Shown one piece after another: positions 1-5,603 of a stretch of 7,209 bases of DNA. The stretch covers positions 1-7,209 of the forward strand of contig CBDUNM010000204.1 in the NCBI GenBank assembly GCA_965368585.1, written 5' to 3'. The notes beneath the pieces were generated by a model. The model was not told the origin of the DNA, made no database searches, and was given only the letters and a program-made list of their open reading frames with translations. A program made the position numbers and the translations under genes. Each line of letters starts with the position of its first letter. Position 1 is the stretch's first letter. The DNA comes from JARRQB01 sp965368585. Lineage in GTDB: Bacteria; Pseudomonadota; Gammaproteobacteria; Chromatiales; Chromatiaceae.

Positions 1-335
1 CCCTGCACCGGCGCGGTGTTGTCGATGGTCACGCTGCCGCTCGGGTCGTCGTTGATATCGGTGACCGCGGCGGTGGCCGCCGACGGCACCGTTTCACTCG
101 TATCGCCGGCATCGATGTAGCTGGCGACCACCCGGATCGTCTGGCCCACATCAGCCTGGGTGGTGGTGTAGGCGCTGCCGGTCGCACCGCCAATATCCAC
201 GCCGTCGCGCTGCCACTGGTAGTTGATCGGCCCGCTGATGCCGTCGGCGTCCGCGAGTGTGTTCGACACCGTCAAGGTCGCGCCTTGCACCGGGGTGGTG
301 TCGTCGATGATCACGCTGCCGGTCGGTGGATCGTT
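1..335 (-). repeat. Start of a 94-residue tandem Ig-like repeat array (unit 1 complete, unit 2 cut by edge)
   Basis: Unit 1 covers residues 1689-1782 (nt 54-335) and unit 2 begins at residue 1783 (nt 53). Matching landmarks lie exactly 282 nt apart. The 17 comparable N-terminal residues of each unit are NDPPTGSVIIDDTTPVQ and NDDPSGSVTIDNTAPVQ, 12 of them identical. Unit 1 contains YQWQRDG, TTTQADVGQTIRVVASY and ETVPSAATAAV, a repeat type common in giant Gram-negative adhesins. More units probably follow to the left. Confidence 0.85.
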
Positions 336-3300
336 GACATTGGCGACTGTAACCTGCACGGTAACCTCGGTTGGCGACTCCAACACCTCGTTGTCGCGCG
401 CCACCACTGTAAACGCGTCCAGGGTTCCATTCGCGTGTTCCGCCGGTGTCCAGTAGGCGTGCGTAGTCGCATCCAGGGTGTCGTTGGCGCCGGCGGCCCA
501 AGGCGTGGCACCAACCGCCGTGGCACCTATTTTGAGCGTCCCGCTGGTAACCGACTTGACCACGAATGCATCGACCGACCCGTCGCTGTCGGCCTCATTG
601 CCTTGGACCGTCAGATTGCCGAACGTGACCGTGATTTCGGTGTCTTCGTTACCCGAGGTCACCGGCCCGGTAAAGCTCGTCAAGGTGGGTGCGGTATTGC
701 CCATCGCGAACATGGCGGCGACATCGCCGCCGGACAAGGCCCGCTCGTAGATGCGCACGTCGTCGACGGTCCCCTTGGCCGGGTACGCAAAGTCGTCCGC
801 GGCGAAGGTGTCGCGCGCCGTGCCGATCTTCCAGGTCTCGGTGTTGTATTCGCCCGCCGCCGTACCCGGGGTGAAAACGGCCGTGTTTTCCAGGGCGCCG
901 TCGATGTACAGGCTGACGCGTCCAGCCGGCCGGTCGAGCGTGACCGCGATATGGTGGAAGTCGCCCGGTGCGTAGGTATTCGCGCTCTTAACCTGGACGT
1001 AGCTGGTCCCGCCGAACCAGTGCTCGAAGGTGAACCGCTGATCTGAGCTGTACCAGATCCCGGTGTGTGCGCCCTCTTTGACCAGGATGCCGTAGGCATA
1101 GTCGTTGTTCATCGGCAATGCGCCCGACGGCACATCGTCGGGATTGAACCAGGCGGACAAGGTGAAATAGTCGCCCTCCTGCACATCGGTCAGCGTCGGG
1201 CTATCGGCAACGACGAAAAAATCCTGGCCACCGCTGGTGGGATCGAAATGAAAGGCCCCACCGACCGGACCCAAGGTCCAATTCTGTTCGGCATTGGTAT
1301 CGAGGGTCGCATCGTTGCCGTTGGCCGTGCTGTCATGGGTGACGGTGCCGGGTCCATCGTCGAATTCCAGATGCAGCACGAGATCGGTGGAGATATCCGG
1401 CGCCACGATCGTGAAGCTTGTCGCGGCGGTGGCGGTTTCCCCGTTGCCGTCGTCGACCTCCAGGCCAACGGGGTGAGCGCCTAGACCGCTGACGCCCAGC
1501 GCCTGCAGCGTCGCCCAGGGCACCGTCGGGTTGGCACCGGTCGCGTCGTCGTAGTCGCCGTCGTTGTCGATATCCCAGGCGTAGGTAAGCGTATCGCCAT
1601 TGGGGTCGGCGGAATCGCCGGCATCGAGCGTGATGAGATCGTCACCCGCGGTGACCTGATACGGCGCGCCCGCCGAGGCATCGGCGGTCGGCGCCAGATT
1701 TGGGGTCAAATACTCAATCTGCATATTGTCGATGAAAAGAGCGTCGTTGCCATCATCCACACCGGTAGTGTCGAAACGAATTCGGGTATCGTTATCGATA
1801 TAAGCAGAAATATCGTAACTCGCGCTCAAGAGTGCGCCATCGGCTGCCGGACCCACGAAGTTGTCGAGTACGGTCCAAGCCCCGCCCCCATCGGTGGAAA
1901 CAGAGATCTCTATCACATCGGGCGCATTCAAACCGCTGCGTGCATAGTCGAAACTCAGCACCGCGGTGGTGGCACTCGAGAGATCCGCTTCACGCCATAC
2001 TGCCACCCCATTTCCGATCCAAAGTCCCCGTTCACCCAGGTAATTCCAGACAGCTATCTTGCCAGCGCCGGGGCCGTTGCTTTCACCGACTTCCTGCCAG
2101 TCGTTGCTCCAGTTCTGGGTGCCGTTGTTCCCACTGAAAAGGAAAGCGTGGAACTGATCGAGGACGGTGGCATTGGCAGCGGTAACCGGGCCGAATTCCG
2201 AGGTGCTGCCGTAGTTGCCGCCGCCGAGGGCTTCGGTCGCCGTGGCGGCGACGGTCCGCGCGTCGGTCACGGTGACGCCGCTCAAGGTCTCATTGAAGGT
2301 TTCCGAGCCCGAACCAGTGCTGGTGACCGCGACCGCGCCGAGGAACACCTCGCCGCCGCCGTAGCCAAGGTTCGTGATGCCGGCGGGGTTCTCGAACAGC
2401 TCGACGCGGTAGTCGCCGGCCGGGACATCCAGGCTGAAGGTGATGTCGAGATCGGGACCGCTCTGGGCGACGCCGGTGATCACCGGGTAGTTGAGCAGGT
2501 CGTTGGGGCCGCCGTCGACGTCGCCGGCATCGTTGTAGCTGACCTCGTCGTTGTTCAGGTCGACCGCCAGTTCCCTATTGGAGAAGATCTGGTTGCCCAG
2601 GATCGCGATGTTGTTGGCCGGATTCGCCGTGTTGTCGACCACCACCCCCTCGCGATGGCCCGCGATACGATTGCCCTCGCCCGCATTGACCCCGCCGATC
2701 ATGTTATTGGCGGCGTCATTCCAGACGAGCACACCAAAGGTGCCGCTGGACAAGACGTCCCCATTCTTGTCGAGTCCGATGTCGTTCCCGATCACCCGGT
2801 TGCCGTCCGTGGTATTGCCTTTAATCAGGACGCCGGCGTAACTGCTCGCGCTGATGATGTTGCGGTCCGCGGTGGCGATTCCGCCGATGACGTTGGCGTC
2901 CGCCCCGTTGTTCAGGTCTATCCCGGTCTGGTTGCCCGCCGCAGTGGTACCGTCAGGTGCCAAGCCGATATAGTTGCCGACGATGGTATTGCCGTCGGAG
3001 CGTACGTCGATGGCATCGCCGTAAGCACCACCGTCGGTAAAGCCGGTGATCGAAAGCCCGCGAATGGTGCTGCCGCCGCTGGTGGTGTCGAGATAGAAAC
3101 CGTCATAGTTGTCGCCCGGCTCGGCGCTCAGCAGGCTGCCGTCGATCTCGATGACCGGGGCGTCGACGTAATCGGATTCGCTGGTACCGTCGATGATGAC
3201 GGCCCGGGTGATTGTCGGCAGCGCGCCTTGCAGCGGATCAAGCGTAATGGTGTGCGGGCCGGTCCCCAGGATCTCGAAATGGATAGCGTCTAGCTCGCTT

Positions 3301-5399
3301 GAGCCGTTGGCAGCCTTGATCGCCTCGCGCAGCGAGATCTTGCCATCGAGGCCGGGATTGTTGATGAGCGCATTGATGGAACTGGTTAAACCGTCGTCGA
3401 CGTCGTCGGTGGTATTGACCGTGACCGTTCTGGCGTAGCCGAGGTCGATGCGGACGTTGTCGATGAAGAAGTGATCGTTGCCGTGCGTCATGCTGACGGC
3501 GGTGAAACGGATCTGTGTATCGGTGTCGATATACGACGAAATGTTTTGGCTGTACGACTGCCATGCGCCATCGCTGGCGGGTCCGTCAAAACTGGTCAGC
3601 CGATCCCAATTGGTACCGTCGGTGGATATCTCGAGCACGACCGAGTCGCCGGCATCCATACCGTCACGGTCGTAGTCGAAACTCAGCGTCGCCGTGTAGG
3701 CACCCGACAGATCCGCCTGCCGCCACACACCGAAGGTGTCGTCTTTAATACGCAGGCCCTGATCGGCGAGGTGCGAATTGACGATTATCTGACCGCTGTT
3801 CGGACCGTCGGAGAAATCACCGATCTCCTGCCAGTCATTGCTCCAGGACAGCGCGCCGTCATCGCCACCGAAGGAAATGGCGTTGAATTCGTCCAGGTAA
3901 TACTTGCCCGGCACCACGTCGGCATAGGTATCGCCGATACGGATCTCGTCGAGCGACGATTGATTGGTGAGGGTGCCGTTGGCAACGGAAAAGTGCGCGA
4001 AGTCCCCCAGATCGAGGTTGCTCTTGACCGCCGTGTAGGTCGAATCCGGGATCGAACCACCGGGCGAGGGGTCGACGTACAGGGTGATCCGGTCGGGCCC
4101 GTCGAAGAACTCCAGCTTCGCGACCAGCAGATAGGTCTGGCCGGGGACCGGGGTGATGCCGGCCACCGGCACGTGTTCTACGCCGAGATGTTTGTTCAAC
4201 GTGAACTGGGTCTCGTGGTAGGAAACCGTGACCATGTCCCCCGCCGGGTTGCCGAAGGACATGCCGGTAAAATCGAGCAGATCGGTTTCATCCGGTGTGA
4301 CCAGAAAACTCAACCACGCGACCGACCCGTCCGCGCCCAGGGGATCGCGACCCGCCGTGTCGATGTCGCGCGCGAAGCGCATGATCCCCAGTCCGGAGGT
4401 ATAGAAATCCAACGACCCCCCCGACACGTCGAGCCCACCGGTCGGATCCTGCAGGCCCGTGGCATTCACGGTATGATCGTCGTCGCCGATGCCCGCCGTG
4501 TTGTCCCAGGCGGTCGCCCAGCCTGTGCCACCGTTCAGGCCCTGCAGCGACGTGCCGTCGCCGTAGGCGAAGGGTTCGTAGGCGATCAGTTCCAGGGTGT
4601 GCTGCCAAGCCGGCTGGGCGGCAGGCGCGAAAATCGCAGCCGTCTCCAGCGATCCGAGCCGGTACTCCAGCTCCCAGTCGCCACCTTGCGCGGCCGCGCC
4701 GGTCAGATCGGTGGACGCCGCGACATCGGCGCCGGTCAGGACGCCGAGCGCGTCGATCATCGACCGCCCCTCGGCGTCGGCGGCAAGGTCGCAGCCGTAC
4801 AGCAGCAGATCGGCACCTTCCGCCAGCGACTCGCCCCAGCCGGACAAGGCATCCGCATAGGCATCGATGTTTGCGTTGCTCAACCAGGTACTGCCCAGCT
4901 GCACGCCCTCGCTCGAACCGTGCGACAGGATATGCACGGCACTCACGTCGCCGAAGCCGGACAGAATGCGGGCGATCTGAGTGATACCGTCCCGGTCGGG
5001 ATCGATCAGGTAAAGCTCAAACGCCGCGGCGGCTTCGTTGTCGCGGAGCTGATCGATCAATTGCTCGTGGTCGGGCAAGCGGGTGTCGACGAACACCAGC
5101 TGCCGCGCCGCGTCCGGCCCGTCGGCGAGGGACGGCAGGTCGAGCGGTTGCGCCGCCGGCGGGTCGGCGTCTACCGAATCGCCGGCCATGGAGACACCGT
5201 CGGTGGGATTGACAGCGGTTGCGGATGCGGCGCCCAACAGGTATGGGTCCGCCGGCAGGACATCCCAGGGCGCATGCGGATCAGCGGCGTCGGCGCCGGG
5301 CAGCCCAGCCAGGGCCAGCGCATCGGCCGACAGGAGCGTGCGCGGCTCCATCAGTTCGACGTGCAGCGGCGGGGTCTTGACCTTTGCGTGCTTGGCCAT
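1..5399 (-). CDS. Giant multidomain surface/exported protein with LEPR motif and DUF4347 domain (C-terminus beyond window)
   Basis: One frame stays open from the ATG at 5399 to the left edge: 1,799 complete codons, no stop and no sign of a frameshift. Domains in order: LEPR-type motif (16-26), DUF4347 (about 99-255), concanavalin-like sandwich (270-495), jelly-roll copy 1 (503-653), CSLREA-like beta-helix with tail (658-1073), jelly-roll copy 2 (1081-1229), PKD (1232-1332), LamG (1338-1567), cadherin-like (1568-1690), and a 94-residue repeat array from 1689. The start is fixed by an in-frame TAG at 5421-5423 with no ATG between, and by the short basic lead-in before the LEPR motif. No good Shine-Dalgarno precedes it. 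There is no classical signal peptide. The protein is rich in Asp, Gly and Thr and has one cysteine in 1,799 residues. By family it is probably an adhesin or matrix protein exported by a dedicated system; substrate and secretion route are inferred. The C-terminus, where RTX or anchoring signals would sit, is not visible. Confidence 0.93.
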   Translation of the reverse strand, partial: MAKHAKVKTPPLHVELMEPRTLLSADALALAGLPGADAADPHAPWDVLPADPYLLGAASATAVNPTDGVSMAGDSVDADPPAAQPLDLPSLADGPDAARQLVFVDTRLPDHEQLIDQLRDNEAAAAFELYLIDPDRDGITQIARILSGFGDVSAVHILSHGSSEGVQLGSTWLSNANIDAYADALSGWGESLAEGADLLLYGCDLAADAEGRSMIDALGVLTGADVAASTDLTGAAAQGGDWELEYRLGSLETAAIFAPAAQPAWQHTLELIAYEPFAYGDGTSLQGLNGGTGWATAWDNTAGIGDDDHTVNATGLQDPTGGLDVSGGSLDFYTSGLGIMRFARDIDTAGRDPLGADGSVAWLSFLVTPDETDLLDFTGMSFGNPAGDMVTVSYHETQFTLNKHLGVEHVPVAGITPVPGQTYLLVAKLEFFDGPDRITLYVDPSPGGSIPDSTYTAVKSNLDLGDFAHFSVANGTLTNQSSLDEIRIGDTYADVVPGKYYLDEFNAISFGGDDGALSWSNDWQEIGDFSDGPNSGQIIVNSHLADQGLRIKDDTFGVWRQADLSGAYTATLSFDYDRDGMDAGDSVVLEISTDGTNWDRLTSFDGPASDGAWQSYSQNISSYIDTDTQIRFTAVSMTHGNDHFFIDNVRIDLGYARTVTVNTTDDVDDGLTSSINALINNPGLDGKISLREAIKAANGSSELDAIHFEILGTGPHTITLDPLQGALPTITRAVIIDGTSESDYVDAPVIEIDGSLLSAEPGDNYDGFYLDTTSGGSTIRGLSITGFTDGGAYGDAIDVRSDGNTIVGNYIGLAPDGTTAAGNQTGIDLNNGADANVIGGIATADRNIISASSYAGVLIKGNTTDGNRVIGNDIGLDKNGDVLSSGTFGVLVWNDAANNMIGGVNAGEGNRIAGHREGVVVDNTANPANNIAILGNQIFSNRELAVDLNNDEVSYNDAGDVDGGPNDLLNYPVITGVAQSGPDLDITFSLDVPAGDYRVELFENPAGITNLGYGGGEVFLGAVAVTSTGSGSETFNETLSGVTVTDARTVAATATEALGGGNYGSTSEFGPVTAANATVLDQFHAFLFSGNNGTQNWSNDWQEVGESNGPGAGKIAVWNYLGERGLWIGNGVAVWREADLSSATTAVLSFDYARSGLNAPDVIEISVSTDGGGAWTVLDNFVGPAADGALLSASYDISAYIDNDTRIRFDTTGVDDGNDALFIDNMQIEYLTPNLAPTADASAGAPYQVTAGDDLITLDAGDSADPNGDTLTYAWDIDNDGDYDDATGANPTVPWATLQALGVSGLGAHPVGLEVDDGNGETATAATSFTIVAPDISTDLVLHLEFDDGPGTVTHDSTANGNDATLDTNAEQNWTLGPVGGAFHFDPTSGGQDFFVVADSPTLTDVQEGDYFTLSAWFNPDDVPSGALPMNNDYAYGILVKEGAHTGIWYSSDQRFTFEHWFGGTSYVQVKSANTYAPGDFHHIAVTLDRPAGRVSLYIDGALENTAVFTPGTAAGEYNTETWKIGTARDTFAADDFAYPAKGTVDDVRIYERALSGGDVAAMFAMGNTAPTLTSFTGPVTSGNEDTEITVTFGNLTVQGNEADSDGSVDAFVVKSVTSGTLKIGATAVGATPWAAGANDTLDATTHAYWTPAEHANGTLDAFTVVARDNEVLESPTEVTVQVTVANVNDPPTGSVIIDDTTPVQGATLTVSNTLADADGISGPINYQWQRDGVDIGGATGSAYTTTQADVGQTIRVVASYIDAGDTSETVPSAATAAVTDINDDPSGSVTIDNTAPVQ
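330..698 (-). other. Cadherin-like domain
   Basis: Residues 1568-1690 begin NTAPTLTSFTGPV, contain GNEDTEITVTF and YWTPAEHANGTLDAFTVVA, and end VTVANVNDPP. These resemble cadherin-like or VCBS-like domains of giant bacterial adhesins, with the NVND linker common at domain junctions. Calcium-dependent rigidity is the usual role. Confidence 0.7.
699..1388 (-). other. LamG-like (laminin G / concanavalin) domain
   Basis: Residues 1338-1567 open with LVLHLEFDDGPG followed by DSTANGNDATL, the standard start of LamG-like jellyroll domains. FTLSAWFNPDD and HHIAVTLDRPAGRVSLYIDG lie in the middle, and VDDVRIYERALSGGDV closes the domain. The family commonly binds sugars or proteins; the ligand cannot be predicted. 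Confidence 0.88.
1404..1706 (-). other. PKD domain
   Basis: Residues about 1232-1332 have the PKD pattern: an APTADASAG opening, LDAGDSADPNGD, the core YAWDIDNDGD with Trp1275, and a closing VGLEVDDGNGETATA. The acidic DIDNDGDYDD run (1276-1285) resembles a calcium-binding loop. PKD domains usually act as rigid extracellular spacers. Confidence 0.85.
1713..2159 (-). repeat. Jelly-roll (MAM-like) module, copy 2
   Basis: Residues 1081-1229 repeat copy 1: NWSNDWQEVGES (Trp1101), WREADLSSA, LSFDYARSG, EISVSTDGGG, SAYIDNDTRIRF and FIDNMQIEY. The opening (Asp503/Asp1081, Trp523/Trp1101) is offset by exactly 578 residues and the closing FIDN by 577, so there is little net indel. The DNA here is less GC-rich than its surroundings (about 56% by hand count over 1741-2160) and uses more A/T-ending codons. 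Confidence 0.75.
2181..3428 (-). other. CSLREA-like right-handed parallel beta-helix with beta-sandwich tail
   Basis: Residues 658-968 start with TVTVNTTDD and carry ISLREAIKAANG (Ser689-Leu-Arg-Glu-Ala-Ile694). This is the CSLREA motif with Ile in place of Cys. Helix coils follow with repeated N-x-I-x-G-N-x-I-G patterns, such as GNTIVGNYIGL, ANVIGG, NRVIGNDIGL and NNMIGG. Residues 969-1073 form the tail usual for this family (LNYPVITGV, YRVELFENP, FLGAVAVTS, STSEFGP). Beta-helices of this kind serve as extended stalks or polysaccharide-binding surfaces; no catalytic set can be assigned by eye. Confidence 0.8.
3441..3893 (-). repeat. Jelly-roll (MAM-like) module, copy 1
   Basis: Residues 503-653. 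Landmarks are SNDWQEIG (Trp523), WRQADLSGA, LSFDYDRDG, EISTDGTNWD, SSYIDTDTQIRF and FFIDNVRI. The pattern of a beta-sandwich ending in an IDNV strand resembles MAM or carbohydrate-binding jelly-roll domains in surface proteins. Copy 2 carries the same landmarks 577-578 residues later, so the pair flanks the beta-helix. Confidence 0.75.
3915..4592 (-). other. Concanavalin/LamG-like beta-sandwich domain
   Basis: Residues about 270-495 begin AYEPFAYGDGTSLQGLNGG and continue with a conserved GWATAWD stretch. They end in strands such as ITLYVDPSP and SSLDEIRIGD. Both ends resemble concanavalin-like lectin/glucanase sandwich domains of large bacterial exoproteins. Carbohydrate binding is the usual inference, and no catalytic residues are evident. 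It follows directly after DUF4347 and precedes jelly-roll copy 1. Confidence 0.65.
4635..5105 (-). other. DUF4347 domain with clan CD-like His/Cys pair
   Basis: Residues about 99-255 open with a QLVFVDT strand and close with WELEYRLGSLE, both typical of DUF4347. A hydrophobic strand leads into SHGSSEG, with His160-Gly161. Another hydrophobic strand leads into YGCDLA, with Gly202-Cys203-Asp204. A strand followed by His-Gly, then a strand followed by Cys, is the layout of clan CD cysteine peptidases (caspases, gingipains, CHAT proteins). Proteolytic or self-processing activity is therefore plausible but inferred. A 70-residue Ala/Pro/Asp-rich linker separates it from the LEPR motif. Confidence 0.85.
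5322..5354 (-). other. LEPR-XLL-type N-terminal motif
   Basis: Residues 16-26 read LMEPRTLLSAD, following a basic lead with Lys at 3, 6 and 8. This matches the LEPR-x-LLSAD motif found at the extreme N-terminus of very large Gram-negative extracellular proteins, with Met where Leu usually precedes EPR. Its role is not established; its position in place of a signal peptide suggests a targeting or processing signal. It also supports the chosen start codon. Confidence 0.8.
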
Positions 5400-5420
5400 G
5401 GGCGTGACTGCGGGTTTCTG

Positions 5421-5504
5421 CTAACTGCCCGACGGGGTAGGCAAGGCCGGGTTCGGGGTGAATGGATAAGCAGCGTATGGCATGTTGGCGATCCGTTCCG
5501 TCAT
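5421..5504 (-). CDS. Possible 27-residue leader mini-ORF upstream of the giant gene
   Basis: An ATG at 5504 opens 27 codons rich in Pro and Ala, ending in TAG at 5421-5423. An AGGGA stretch (5515-5519) sits 10 nt upstream as a plausible ribosome binding site, better than anything in front of the giant gene. The frame is the same as the giant gene's, and the stop lies only 21 nt before its ATG. It could be a leader peptide that couples translation, or chance. No homology is recognised. Confidence 0.25.
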   Translation of the reverse strand: MTERIANMPYAAYPFTPNPALPTPSGS

Positions 5505-5540
5505 TGCGGCGTTTTCCCTGGGCAAGGGGGTCGTGAAAGT

Positions 5541-5563
5541 CCCTTCTCCCCGGGGAAGAAGGG
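5541..5563. repeat. Imperfect palindrome in the spacer between adaptor and giant gene
   Basis: CCCTTCT (5541-5547) pairs with AGAAGGG (5557-5563). CCCC and GGGG lie between them, so the stem can extend by about two pairs around a bulged A (5556). The hairpin lies 41-63 nt past the adaptor stop. It is not followed by a T-run on the minus strand (ACTTTCAC follows), so it is a weak intrinsic terminator candidate. It may instead be a transcript-stabilising hairpin or a dispersed REP-like palindrome. Confidence 0.45.
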
Positions 5564-5603
5564 ATAAATACTCCTGCTGCAAGGGCGATATGTCCCGGTG
5601 GGC

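Larger units (their letters stand above)
5400..5603 (-). other. 204-nt intergenic spacer / 5' leader of the giant gene
   Basis: The region lies between two genes on the same strand. It contains the palindrome at 5541-5563 and the mini-ORF at 5421-5504. I could not find a convincing -35/-10 promoter pair. Co-transcription with the adaptor, perhaps tuned by the hairpin, is as likely as an independent promoter. Confidence 0.4.

Noticed and set aside
1..335. CRISPR or DNA-level satellite from the 282-nt periodicity
   Set aside because: The period is a multiple of three, conservation is at the protein level within an open frame, and there are no short identical repeats with unique spacers.
151..526. 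Minus-strand open frames of 116 and 71 codons inside the giant gene
   Set aside because: They are out-of-frame Arg-rich shadows of the repeat and cadherin-like region.
285..1484. Plus-strand open frames of 253 and 139 codons (285-1046, 1065-1484)
   Set aside because: They are antisense shadows of the LamG, cadherin-like and repeat regions, ending opposite a TCA and a CTA codon of the sense gene. They show no independent ribosome site or domain.
2148..3293. 381-codon plus-strand open frame
   Set aside because: It is in the same codon-registered antisense frame, opposite the beta-helix. It ends at 3293 precisely where the sense strand has a CTA leucine codon.
3471..5567. 698-codon plus-strand open frame
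   Set aside because: Its codons are the exact reverse complements of the giant gene's codons. It stays open because the sense strand rarely uses TTA, CTA or TCA. The translation is Gly/Arg/Val-rich with no recognisable domain, while the minus strand encodes DUF4347, concanavalin-like and jelly-roll domains.
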